A DNA stretch of 64,000 nt from Turbatrix aceti. Its lineage: Eukaryota > Nematoda > Chromadorea > Rhabditida > Panagrolaimidae. How positions within the stretch are numbered: the first letter of the stretch is position 1; each line of letters opens with the position of its first letter. Below are positions 1-9,982 of the stretch, piece by piece. Below the pieces are notes generated by a model that made no database searches, was not told the origin of the DNA, and saw nothing but the letters and a program-made list of their open reading frames with translations. The stretch covers positions 8,704,718 through 8,768,717 of the forward strand of contig OZ017768.1 in the NCBI GenBank assembly GCA_963969345.1. Direction: 5' to 3'. Both the position numbers and the translations under genes were made by a program.

Positions 1-122
1 TAGCTGTAATTGAGGATGAGGGCGATAATTCACAATATATAAGATGATACTTTGAGCGATCGATGAAATATTGTTTTGGAAAAAATGCATTCAACATTAA
101 CTTTTGTTTTGTAAGCTTTCAG

Positions 123-2294
123 AAGATGCTGCGCGACAGTGTTCGCACCAACGCTTACCATGCCGCGATCTGCGGCAACCCGCATCTTTTCAAAGACAAA
201 ACCGTTCTCGACGTCGGAGCTGGTACTGGAATTCTTTCCCTATTTGCTGCCAAGGCCGGTGCTAAGCGAGTGTTTGCCGTCGAATACTCGGATATGGCGC
301 TGAACGCCGAGAAGATTGTCAGGGACAACCATTTCGATAAAATTATCACTGTGATCCACAAAAAGATGGAAGATATTCAGGAACTGCCGGACGGAGTTGA
401 CAAGGTTGACGTCATCGTTTCCGAGTGGATGGGTGCCTGTCTGCTGTTCGAATCGATGCTCAACACGGTTATCTACGCTCGCGACAGGTTTCTCAAAACC
501 GATGGCATCCTGATGCCGGATCGTGCGCGCTTGTACATCAGTGCCATCGAGGACGGCAAATTCAAAAAGGATTATTTTGGCTGGTTTGACAAAGTCTACG
601 GATTCAACTTTCACAGCTTTGCTGAAGGCATCCTTGCTGACTCGTACGTAAAATTCGTCGAGCCGGATAAGGTGGTCACTAACGATTCTGTGATTCTTGT
701 AAATATTTTTTACTCAGTCTTGTTTTTTATTTTGCATTTTTTTAGAATCTCGATCTGTACAAAACAAAAGTCAAAGATCTCGCTTTCACGACCCGTTTCG
801 TGCTCGTGGGACAGCGCACCGACCGCATCGACGCTCTCATGTGCCACTTTGCCGTAGATTTTACAAAAGGCCGAGTTCCGCGGGGCCGGCTGTTTGCGCG
901 GAGTATTTTTCAGCGGAACGAAAAACTCAGCGTAGTGCAAAACTCAGCGAAGAAAAACACAGCGAAGGAAAATTCAGCGGAGCAACTCTCAGCGGGCCCA
1001 AACTATGCGCAACTGTACTTTTCAGCGGAGTGATAATTCAGCGGAGTTAGCAATTCAGCGGACTAGTGATCAACAGGAAGGGCGCGCGTGCGCACTGAGC
1101 GGTCTCAAAGCGATAATTTTGGTATTTTTGATTTTTGATAATAATTTTCGTTGCGGGAACACCAAAAATTTGTTTTTTTTACTTTTTAGGCTGTTTGCAT
1201 CCCTTTTTGGTCGTGTTTTCTCGTTTTTCGATCTTTTTTACCGTTTTTTTCGCTTTTTGTTGCTTTCTTCGGTGTTTAGTGATTAATAGGAAGGTTCAAA
1301 CAATGAACTGCACCTGCTTTGTGCTTTTTGGACATTGTACACGTATATCGAATCAACTAAAAACACAATAAAATCCTGACTTGGTTTAAACTGGATGCAT
1401 CCTTTATCCCAAAATTCCAAAATGCTTGTTTCCGAAGTTTATCTTCGAAACGCGATGGAAAGCACGGATATAGATTTTATCCAATCCGTGGTCACAGATT
1501 TATATTTTTTTTATCCGGTTTACAGCAAGTGTTAAGCTTTTATTTAGTTTTTGGCAGATTCAGTACCCGTGTATGACATTTCAAAAGTACAAAGCAGGTA
1601 CCTTCTCGTGTCTTCACCTTCCTATTGATCACGAAACACCGAAAAAAAAGCAACAAAAAGCGAAAAAAAAACGATTAAAAAAAATAAAAAACCTGAAAAC
1701 ACGATCGAACGGTGCAAAAAGTCAAAAATTCAAATTCTGATGCTCCTACAACGAAACTTATAATCTAAAATGAAAAATAAAAATAAAAATGCGCACGCGG
1801 TACTCTTGCAACGAAAATCTGAGATTTCGCTTCGAGACCACTCAGCCCCCCCCCCCCTAATTGTGTTCTCAAAATTAGCGCTGAAAAAAACACCCGCTCA
1901 ATTATTATCCGCTCAGTTATCAATGACGCTCACTTTTCTTACGCTGAAATAATCTACGCTGAATTCGTCTTCCGCTTATTTTTACTCCGCTGAAATGTCT
2001 GTTGCGCTGTATTTTGCTCCGCTGAAAAGTACACTGTGCTGAAAAATGCATTACGCTGAATCGACCTAGAGCCGAGTTCCGATATCGATATCGACATCTC
2101 CGATGAGCGAGCAGACTCACTGGGCTCAGTTTTTATTTTACCTTGAAAATCCGATAAACATCTTGCGCCACGATATCCTGATTGGCCACTTTTCGGTTTA
2201 TCCTGACCACCGCGATGTTCGCAATCTTCACTTCTCAGTTGGCCTGACCGTCGACGATGACTCCACAGACTCCGAAGCAATGAGTTACCTCTGA
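123..2294 (+). pseudogene. PRMT1-type protein arginine methyltransferase, 5'-incomplete, exon split by a mobile element
   Basis: Type I protein arginine N-methyltransferases move methyl groups from S-adenosylmethionine to arginines of histones and RNA-binding proteins. The exon at 123-698 opens at MLRDSVRT and carries the SAM-binding stretch VLDVGAGTGILS and the double-E loop SEWMGACLLFESML. A 47-bp intron (699-745) follows. The next exon runs NLDLYKTKV to RVP at 880, then stops matching. The matching C-terminus, with the THW loop (THWAQ), resumes at 2082 and ends at the TGA at 2292-2294. Between them lies a repeat flanked by the same 11 bases (870-880 and 2071-2081). Dropping the repeat and one 11-base copy rejoins the two halves in frame. 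The N-terminal exon(s) lie before the window or are unclear in its first 120 bases. The gene is either broken or depends on splicing out the insert. Family identity is strong; orthology to PRMT1 rather than a paralog is inferred. Confidence 0.85.
881..2070. mobile_element. Foldback element with long inverted arms, inserted in the PRMT exon
   Basis: The 1,190-bp insert is flanked by identical 11-bp copies GCCGAGTTCCG (870-880, 2071-2081). Each arm is about 500 bp. The outer part is a string of short imperfect repeats around TTCAGCGGA, at about 905-1065 forward and 1900-2060 in reverse complement. Inward of these, both arms hold matching stretches such as GATCAACAGGAAGG against its reverse complement near 1625. 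The outermost 20 bases of the two ends do not match each other. No transposase reading frame is visible, so it is non-autonomous. Foldback and Mutator-like elements make 9-11 bp duplications; the exact class is not determined. Confidence 0.85.
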
Positions 2295-3024
2295 CTCAAA
2301 TTATTACCTGTTCATCTTTTTTTTGTATTCAAAGCTAACCCGTTTGTTTGGTTTCTCTTTGTTATAAATTTTTACGGCAAAAGGTGTTATGCGCAAAGAA
2401 AACAATGGCGGTAATTGTTTTTAGAGTAAATCTTACTGTACCTCATACAAAAATGCCAAGCAACATCATCGGTAAACACACCGAAGATGCGCTAAAGTAT
2501 GTTTACACATTGGCAACGCAACGTGTGAACATGCATCTTAGGCTCTATTTTCTATTCATCGCCAAGTTGGGAGAGCATTTTGGCAACGGCAATTAGTAAA
2601 ACGACAACTAGGAAGCCAAGCGCAAGCATTTACCCGCCCTTTTTTTGGAACGTTGCTAATTATTCTGCGTCGCCATCTTTAGTCAAAACAGAAACACCAA
2701 GTCCAGTCAGTACATCCCAGTCAGTGCACCTGGATGGCACTTTTTTGTTTTTCTGGCGACCGTGTTCATAATGAGCTCATTCAGGTGTGCCGCAGTTTGC
2801 GCGCACGGATCGGAAAAGCATTCGCGCTTTCTGCTCAAACAAAAAAGCATTGCGCTGATCAAAAAGAGTGTTTTAGTCCTGCTTTACTTGTGTCAATTTT
2901 TTTACGTGTCTGGATAATTTCTGGGATATTTTCATGGAAATCCCTTTTTGCCACCCTTGTGATCAAGCCCTAAAATTCTTTTGTTTTTAGTTTTTACAAC
3001 GTTTTTCTTTACAAGCAAATAATT
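2295..3024. other. Intergenic stretch with a possible family-A scrap
   Basis: No gene is supported here. Around 2,705-2,745 the DNA resembles the part of family-A exon 2 that encodes QCTWMAP in the gene just downstream, but with a small deletion and no open frame. This suggests a very short relic of the family. The A/T-rich stretch near 2,980 with TTTTTAG could be the acceptor of a 5' untranslated intron of the next gene. Confidence 0.35.
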
Positions 3025-4314
3025 ATGCAGCCCTTGGCTTCTGTTTATTTCAAAAATGTGATTTGGGGTATGCTCGATTCCGCAAAGGCCGAATGTTCCA
3101 TCAAAAACTTGGTTTTGTCTTTCCGTGAAATGTCCGACACGTTTGGCATCGTCATGGAGGACATTTTCCTCCTTTACAGTAATTTGCACATTCGTCTTAT
3201 GGTAAGATTTTTTTGCGTCAATTTTTTATTTGAAAAAATAAGCGTACATGTTTCAGGTGAAAAAAGGCGAAGACATCAGCATGCACTACACCCCCCGTCA
3301 GTGCACCTGGATGGCACCTTTCACAAGGAAACTTGTGATTGACGGCTATCCCAATGACGATGCGAATAAATTTTTTGATATTGTATATCGCACGAACAGT
3401 AAGTTTTTTGTTTTTAATGAACTTTAAAAAAACGATATTTTTTAGATCTCCTGACCTTGGACTTGGTTTTCCTAGCCGAAGACTACTTTTCGGTGAAAGT
3501 ATATCGGAATCTGATGTCCATCACACGGCGGCTAGCAGTGAATGTTCTTTTTCTGTACTACATTCAAGCTTTCTATCCTCGATTCAAAACCATTTTTTTT
3601 GGCTTTTTGGATTACGATTTTGTTGAGTTTCAACCGTTTGCCGTAAGTTTTCATTTCTAAAAAGTTTTTGATTATTTCATGTTTTTTTAGCAAATCTGGA
3701 ATTCGGATTCATCAACTGCACTGGAGTTTTATTTCACTGAGGTGGAATCCAGAAACGACAAAGTCCAGTGTTTCATCAACATATTGTCGGTGTTCAAAAA
3801 ACAACTCCAGCATGTACGTCGTTTCTACTTTGTATGGCAAAGTGGTGACCATCAGTCGAAATTCGAGAGGCTCCTCAGTTGCTTGACAACGTGCTACCCG
3901 ACTGTCGAGGACGTCTATATTGGAGTTGAACCTTTGTCAACGCTCCAAATCAAAAATCGTGATACCTCCGAATTTAATTGGCACTTGCAGAAATCAGATT
4001 TTGACTGGATGGCCAAAACTCTGCACAAAATCCCACCGCAAATCAAAGCCAAAGCTTTTTTCGTTGCAAAATCAGAGTGTTATGAGGGCACTACTTTTCC
4101 TCTTGAACGTCGTTTCCCACCAAAAAACTTTGCAATCACGAAAAGTGACCAGTCGCTGACAATTGTTAATCGTCAGAAAACACTGTCGGAAAATGTGGAA
4201 TATTTTTACCAACATGATGTCAAACTGCTCGACGATAAGCGACATGGATCGAAAAAGAAGACGTCCAAGAGCAAGCAGAAGTCAGGCGAAAAGAAGAGGT
4301 CAAAGCGGAAATAG
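3025..4314 (+). CDS. Family A copy 1: intact four-exon orphan protein, 379 aa
   Basis: I do not recognise this family. Exons are 3025-3201, 3257-3398, 3446-3642 and 3691-4314, with introns of 55, 47 and 48 bp. All junctions are GT/AG and in phase. Exon 1 opens MQPLASVYFKNV and holds the motif KNLVLSFREMSDTFG. Exon 2 carries MHYTPRQCTWMAPFTRKLVI. Exon 3 has LMSITRRLAVNV and ends FVEFQPFA. Exon 4 begins QIWNSDSS and contains QLQHVRRFYFVW, a CYPTVEDVYIG stretch, IPPQIKAKAFF and NFAI...LTIVNRQKTLSENV. The C-terminus is lysine-rich (GSKKKTSKSKQKSGEKKRSK), possibly a nuclear signal. No signal peptide or membrane segment is seen. F-box or DUF38-like nematode families are possible distant relatives, but no F-box motif is visible. 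It is the best intact reference copy of the cluster. Confidence 0.85.
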
Positions 4315-4705
4315 ACAATTTAGAAAATGACGGTGATGACTGGTATCGAGTGTAGATCATAAATTTTTTTTGTTCCAAACGTATTTTTTGTTCATGTGTA
4401 TGGAAAATAAAATAATATGTACAGTTTTTGGTCTAAAGTAATACTTTTGGCACATTGGACGTTCCTGAGTAAAAAAGCAATCGTCAAAAAGTCAGTGGCA
4501 TGCCTTTGTTTGTCATGCAAAAACTTGAAGGTGACAGTAAAGCTGCTTGACTTTTGCGCAACTGTGAATACGGAGTCGTAATTAGTTGTGCATCTTCTAT
4601 TTACTTTTTTAAGCATAAGTACAAGCATAAGTAAGACACAAACATAATGCATCTTTCTGCAGTGAAACAAAATTGGCAACGGCACCAAAATGTTTGTTCG
4701 TGTAA
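4315..4705. other. Intergenic stretch between family A copies 1 and 2
   Basis: This holds the likely 3' UTR of copy 1, with an AATAAA near 4407. No start exon for copy 2 can be found. A TAA at 4703-4705 closes the copy 2 frame just upstream of its recognisable sequence. Confidence 0.5.
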
Positions 4706-5831
4706 GCCGAGAATGCAGCCAAAAACCTGGTTCTATCATCGCGTGAACTGTCTTTCGCATTTGACGTTGTCATGCAGGATATTTTTGCCTGCTGCGGTAA
4801 ATCATTTGTTACTTTTGAGGTAGTATTTTTTTTATCTGCTCTTTAATTTTTTAAAAAGGTAACCCTTAAATTTAGAAGGCAAAGGGTGAAGAGATAGGCA
4901 TGCACTATACTCACAGCGAATGTACCTGGATGAGTCCTTTCATTCGGAAACTTTTGATCGACGATGTTCCGGATGATACAGCAATCTACTTTTTGGACAA
5001 TGTTTTTCATTCCTACAGTAAGTTTTTTTCTTGTGTAACTTTTCTGATTGATATTTTTAGGGCTCTTAAAACTGGACTTGCAAGAATTGAAGCAAGATTT
5101 ATTTTCCTTGAAAGTGATTCAAAATTTAATTTCAATTACCCAGAGACTCGCAGTCAATGTTGAATCCCTATACCAAATCCAAGACTTTTTTCTCGCTACG
5201 AAACTATTTTTTGAAGTATTGAGCATTTCGATTATGCTGAATTTAAACCTTTAGCGGTAAGTTATTATCTCTGTGAAAATTTTATTTTTTACATTAAATG
5301 CTTTTTAAGCCTATCTGGAAATCGGATTCATCGATTGCGCTGGAAATCTATTACACTAATTCGTTTTCACCGGTACCAGGTTACATTTATGTGTTGACGA
5401 CGTTCAGCACTCAACTTCAACATGTACGTCATTTGTATTTTACCGGTTTCCATCTCAAAGAAGTGAGAAGGATTATCCGTTTTTCGACCGTATTCTACCC
5501 CAATATCCAGGACATCAATATTGGCATTGAATCCGTATTCCAAAATATGTATCCCGCTACAGTAGAAGTCTTTTTGAAAGACCACAAAAATGACTTCAAT
5601 TTGATGGTTCAAAGTCTCGGTAAACTTCAACCGCAAATCAAAGTCAACTTGTTTTCGTTGATGACGTCCAAGTGTTATAACAGCACAATTACTTTATTCG
5701 AAAATTTTTTTCCACCATTCCAGATCACACCACGTGATGGGATGCTGACAATTGTCAATCGTCAGAAAATTCTGTCGCAAAACGTGGTGTACTCATATCA
5801 GCATGATGTCAAGTTCATCGAAAAAGAATAA
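4706..5831 (+). pseudogene. Family A copy 2: N-terminus lost and one-base deletion in exon 3
   Basis: This copy follows copy 1 on the same strand. The remnant of exon 1 (about 4706-4821) keeps KNLVLSSRELSFAFDVVMQD but lacks the usual MRPLSSAYL start and is closed upstream by TAA. Exon 2 (4876-5017) is 142 bp, as in copy 1, and keeps HSECTWMSPFIRKLLI. Exon 3 (5061-5256) is 196 bp, not 197. A single-base loss near 5222 throws EHFDYAEFKPLA out of frame and brings in a stop. Exon 4 (5310-5831) is open, with TQLQHVRHLYF and LTIVNRQKILSQNVVYSYQH, and ends without the lysine-rich tail of copy 1. The lesions are few, so the copy was probably lost recently. An unseen start exon or a sequencing error in exon 3 is the alternative. 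Confidence 0.75.
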
Positions 5832-6116
5832 TAATGGTGATGTGCATGATTACAGATGTGTGATGATTATGTTGAATTTGTTTGAACGATTGGTAAAAAT
5901 GACCTGTGAGTTGAATTGAGTGCCTGAATATGGTGTGAATAAATATAAATAGGAGCGCAAATCCTCTTGTTAGCATGGAGAAAAAATTGTTATTGGAATT
6001 TGTGGGCACGGATCAACTTGACGATACATAAAAACTAATACGAGCACTTTGATTTGTCATCAGTTCATAGTGCAATTTTGTCCGCTGCGAAATTTTTCCG
6101 CAGGGTCCAAAAAGCA

Positions 6117-6191
6117 TCTTCGGTAGTATAGTGGTGGTAAGTATCCGCGCCTGTCACGTGCGAGACCCGGGTTCGATTCCCGGCCGGAGAG
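6117..6191 (+). tRNA. tRNA-Asp (GTC), D-loop variant
   Basis: The acceptor stem TCTTCGG pairs with CCGGAGA, the anticodon loop is CTGTCAC (GTC), and the T arm is CCGGG-TTCGATT-CCCGG. It is 75 nt because the D loop has GTGGTGGTAAG where the other four copies read GTGGTAAG. The three extra bases may make this copy poorly functional. Confidence 0.85.
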
Positions 6192-6537
6192 CTTACATTT
6201 TTGCCTTCTATCCTGAAAGTTGTCGTTTTTGGTACTAGTTTTATGCTTTGGTTATTTTTTTCTGTTAAAAGCGTATCAACATGAATTTTTTGTACAATTG
6301 TAAGGAATTGATCTGGGGTATTATTTAGAGCTAAAAAGTTAAAAAAGTTAGAACATGTAACAAAGTGCGTTTGCATATTTGAATATAAAAAATGCAAAAA
6401 TAAGTCCACAACAGTTCTTGTTGTTTATATTTTTTTTGAATTACGATTTGTTTTTCGTCTGCATTTATACGATAATACAAACTTCTGTCTACGTTTGTGT
6501 ACAACTCGATTTTCAATAAATCGCAAAGGTCTGCACA

Positions 6538-6629
6538 ATGACTACTGCTTCTTGTACGGTTTTACCAGTAGAAAACGAGTCCGACGACTTTGTCAACGAC
6601 ATTCGTATTCCCGATACCGTATTTACGAA
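6538..6629 (+). CDS. Short first-exon-like frame in the tRNA-Asp repeat unit
   Basis: The frame opens MTTASCTVLPVENESDDFV and runs through NDIRIPDTVFT to a good donor (GAA|GTAAGT). A related copy lies at 10880-10984 and an inverted partial copy at about 22800-22850. No downstream exon is recognisable within the repeat unit. It looks like the first exon of an unknown gene copied together with tRNA-Asp. Whether it is expressed is unknown. Confidence 0.4.
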
Positions 6630-6777
6630 GTAAGTCTCGTTGTTCATTTAGTCAGGAATGATTATTGATAATTCAAGTAATACAATATACATATTCTTTT
6701 TGATTCAATGTTGACATTTTTCAGTTTGTAGCGCAATTTTGTCCGCTGCGAAATTTTTCCGTAGGGTCCAGAAAGCA

Positions 6778-6849
6778 TCTTCGGTAGTATAGTGGTAAGT
6801 ATCCGCGCCTGTCACGTGCGAGACCCGGGTTCGATTCCCGGCCGGAGAG
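6778..6849 (+). tRNA. tRNA-Asp (GTC)
   Basis: A 72-nt tRNA with acceptor TCTTCGG/CCGGAGA (one G-U pair), anticodon GTC in CTGTCAC, T loop TTCGATT and discriminator G. Its body matches the copies at 10510, 22584 and 23031. Confidence 0.95.
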
Positions 6850-7041
6850 GCTACATTTTTGCCTTCTATCCAGCAACAGTATTTTTATCACACATCACAA
6901 CATTTTTTACTATCGCCGATCACAGAAAAAATAATTTGTCGTAAAAAAGCAACAATTTTTGTCCCTCGAAGTCACCAAAACTTTTAGATAAACAAAAACA
7001 ATTAACGAATAAAACATCAAATTTTACCATTCAGCACCTGC

Positions 7042-8343
7042 TCAATAAAGATCGTATTCTTCTTCAACATCGTCGTCGCTGTCTTCGACTTCAGATACTT
7101 CTTCGCTGGTAGCGTCGTCGCTGTCGACATCAGTTTCTTCTTCAGAGTATTGGTTGTGAGCGTTAAAAATATTCTGACATCGAAATTCCATGTTTTCCGT
7201 CAGCTTTGTTTCCCGATTGTTGACAGTTCGCATCCGCATACCTTGTATGACCGTAAAGTTTTCCGGTGGGAAAAACTTGACAAGTGGACCAAAAGCATCT
7301 CCGGCGCACCGGGAATTGTCGAACGTGTAGTTGGCCACCAGGGAGATGTCGACTTTGAAATACTGCGAGAGTTCCTGCACAGTAGCTTTGATCTCTTCGA
7401 AACCATTTCTTCGATCATTCCAATAATCTTTGACGTCTGCGTCGCGCAGGCGTGGAACATCCTCCATCTCCCATCCAACGACGAGATTGACGGTCTCGAT
7501 GTTCGGAGAAATCATTGCCAAGCAGCGCACCATAATCATGATGTCAGAGAGGAAGACACAACTGTACCAATCAAAGTCGAAGCGCCGAACGTGCTGCAGT
7601 TGGTCTTTGAGCGAAATGAATAAATCCTGGAGATGAATGACATAATAAAAATAATCGCACTGCAGGACAATCGGCGAATCCGAATCCCAGTTCTTCTGAA
7701 ACAGAATGTGAACCAAAAAAATGAAATAGCCTCGAAAAAACTTACAACGAGTTCCACTCTCTTTGTTTGATCCCTTTTGAAAACAATGACGTCGCAGCGA
7801 GCAAGAAATGAATGAATTTGGTCCATCGCATCACATTTGATTTTGAGTTTTCGCGTTATCGTCACCAGATTCTGAATAACTTCCAGCGAACGAAATTCCT
7901 TCTTCATGTTCATCAAGTTGAGTTCTTCGAGGTCTAAAAACTGCAGTTGCAGTTTTTCAACACAAAAAACTCACTGTTCAAACGGAAGACTTTTTCCAAA
8001 AAGCTGATTGCTGCATCATCAGGGTTACGTTCGACCACGAGTTTCTTGACAAAAGGCGCCATCCAGTTGCACTGGCTGAGGGTGCGATTTGCGTTGTCGC
8101 CGTTTTCGGTCTAAACACATGACACATAAATTTGCGAAAGAAATTGAAAGAAAAACTCACCCAAAACATTGTAAAGTCAGCACCGTATTCGACAAAAACG
8201 TTCTGCATTACAGAACCGAACGTTTCAGTGAGTTCCGAGGACGACAAAACCAGATTCTTGATGTCGTCGTTGGCATCTTCTCTCTGTCGCTTGATAGCAG
8301 ACAACATGAGATCGTTGAGGTACGCAGAAGACAGAGGACGCAT
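7042..8343 (-). CDS. Family A copy 3: intact four-exon orphan protein with acidic tail, 386 aa
   Basis: Exons on the minus strand are 8343-8161, 8110-7975, 7933-7746 and 7695-7042, all in phase. It keeps the family landmarks: MRPLSSAYLNDLMLSAIKRQ and KNLVLSSSELTETFG (exon 1), SQCNWMAPFVKKLVV and NPDDAAISFLEKVF (exon 2), SLEVIQNLVTITRKL (exon 3), WDSDSPIVL, DQLQHVRRFDF and ENFTVIQ (exon 4). The tail differs sharply from copy 1. It is acidic, with EEETDVDSDDATSEEVSEVE followed by more Asp/Glu, ending YDLY. An AG lies just upstream of the ATG, which fits a 5' intron or a trans-splice acceptor. The two intact family members therefore share a core but carry tails of opposite charge. Function unknown. 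Confidence 0.85.
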
Positions 8344-8737
8344 CTCGATTTGCCTGAAACGGATAAAATGCTGAACAAAAGCATAACTTTAGGCCACAAT
8401 AACGTAAAAAAACAAATACAGACACGAAAACGGTGTACAAGCACACAAATGCAAAACACGAGATGAAAACAGACTAGTAGGGAAAATGAAAGATCTAGTC
8501 TGTATTGGAAACCAGAAAAGTAGGGAAAATGAAAAGAAAAATTGCTAGACCTATTTTCGCTTCAAGACACTAGCAGCAGTCTGTATTCTGACATGAGCGC
8601 GCGCGCGTTGTTTGTTTGTGGTGTGTTTTCTACAGTTTTGCCCCGAGTTTCTTATCGTTTTTCATTTTTTTATTTACGATTTAAAATTTTTTAATCATTC
8701 ATTAAAATCAATATCAACACCATCGTCATCGTCTTCC
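8344..8737. other. Upstream region of family A copy 3
   Basis: No gene is seen. Two imperfect copies of a motif around GTAGGGAAAATGAAA occur at about 8479 and 8519. A short (GC)n run lies near 8600. This is probably the promoter or 5' UTR of copy 3 and the edge of the Helitron remnant. Confidence 0.4.
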
Positions 8738-9462
8738 ATATCTGCGCCGTCGTCGTTTTCTTATTCGGGAACAAAAAGCTATGAATTTTTCCAATATTTC
8801 GTTGACGTCCAATTCCGCAAAGTCCTGCATGAGCATGATGCCAAGCCATCTTCTCTTTGCTTTTAGACTGTGCATGCCTTGAAACGCTTCGACCAGCGGC
8901 ATTGATGTGAATTGTTTGATTGCTAATCAAGTTCCACATCTGTGCGGCCTCGTAAAAAGACTTGTACACTCTGCCATCAAATGTACGAAGGTTCAGATCG
9001 CAGACAATAAGCTTCACGTTGCGATGGACTGACGCAAGCAATTCGCACAACGGTTGATTTCTGACGATTTTGCTTTTCGTTTAATCCAAGTACGCGACTT
9101 GAGGTCAAACCAATAATGCATGGGTATCTCTTGGAAGAGATACTGCCTAGCTTCTGGATCCTTTTTGCACAGTTTGAAAAAAGCCGTGAACTCATTCTTA
9201 GCCAGCGTAGCATCTGTCAAAGTGCCTTCTTCAAAGACAACGTATTCGTCACCGGGAGTGAAATACTTTAGCCGAAGAACTGAATGAGGGCGACTGGTAA
9301 ACGTACCTGCCCATCAAATCTTTTTGCGGTGTCATGATGCGGGACTTCAGGTACTGCATGCCTCCGTCAAAGTCGACGATACCGGTTGTCGGGTCTTTAC
9401 CGACGACAGCACCTGCGCCCTTTGTGACAATTTGAGGATAATCGATGGACCCGAATCCAATC
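8738..9462 (-). mobile_element. Decayed Helitron helicase/replicase fragment
   Basis: On the minus strand the translation matches Helitron proteins across several frames. One block reads YPQIVTKGAGAVVGKD and MQYLKSRIMTPQKDLMG (9450-9310). After an apparent deletion comes LKYFTPGDEYVVFEEGTL, then NEFTAFFKLCKKDPEARQYL and FQEIPMHYWFDLKSRTW (to about 9065). The frame shifts again to LRTFDGRVYKSFYEAAQMW and finally to LVEAFQGMHSLKAKRRWLG. These correspond in order to the region between the replication initiator and the helicase in Helitrons. At least two frameshifts and one deletion make it inactive. No Helitron termini are found. Its upstream edge is fused to exon 3 of family A copy 4. Confidence 0.8.
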
Positions 9463-9982
9463 GCCGGATAATCAGTAACAAATTTTGAATTGCCTCCAAA
9501 GAGTAGAATTCTTGATCATGACCAGAGAGAACAATTATTTCAAGGCCTAAAAAATAGCAATCTGACAAGTTTTTGAAAACAAAAAAACTTACTATTTTTG
9601 GAGCGAAATGTTTTTTCGAAAAAGGTTATTGCTGCGTTGTTAGGCTTTTTTAGAATCACTGTATTCTGAACAAATGGCACCATCCAGTTATGGGTGCAAC
9701 ACGCGGGCGTTCCCTTAAAAAATTGAAAAAAACAGTTTTTCCGAAAACAAAAATTTATAACCAAAATGACAATAAACTTTGCGATTTAAAAACACTTACC
9801 AATAATACGGTAGATTCATCACTGTAGCCGAGAAAATGATTCCGCATGACGATGTCAAACGTGTATGACGCTTCTCGAGATGACAAAACCAGGTTTTTCA
9901 TGAAACCACTGACTTCATGTTCTGATTCATCGATAACATCTGGGATGAATTCGTTGAGATACGTAGAAAACAAAGGACGCAT
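9463..9982 (-). pseudogene. Family A copy 4: 5' part only, truncated by the Helitron fragment
   Basis: Exon 1 (9982-9800) opens MRPLFSTYLNEFIPD and has MKNLVLSSREASYTFD. Exon 2 (9713-9593) is 121 bp against 136-145 in intact or near-intact copies and reads THNWMVPFVQNTVI, so the usual Cys-Thr-Trp is altered. Exon 3 starts at 9546 and keeps EAIQNLLLIIRR, then changes to Helitron sequence near 9463. Exon 4 is absent. Either the Helitron inserted here and deleted the 3' half, or a Helitron captured the 5' half of a family A gene. Helitrons are known for such capture. Confidence 0.8.

Larger units (their letters stand above)
6065..6870 (+). repeat. tRNA-Asp-bounded repeat unit, copy 1
   Basis: The order is tRNA-Asp (6117-6191), a spacer, a short coding exon (6538-6629), a spacer, then a second tRNA-Asp (6778-6849). 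Both tRNAs are preceded by the same leader, about 55 bp around TGCAATTTTGTCCGCTGCG. The same unit recurs at about 10,470-11,085 (right-hand tRNA missing) and inverted with an internal deletion at 22,545-23,165. The three units punctuate the family A cluster. Confidence 0.85.

Noticed and set aside
63..122. An upstream ATG extending the methyltransferase N-terminus (MKYCFGKN...)
   Set aside because: The 60 bases before 123 read like a short intron end (GCTTTCAG) and do not match the family, which continues directly into MLRDSVRT from an earlier exon.
6061..6900. tRNA-Asp copies as heads of a tRNA-derived SINE
   Set aside because: The tRNAs are intact 72-nt genes with conserved upstream leaders, and the repeat extends on both sides and includes a coding exon, unlike a SINE that starts at the tRNA.
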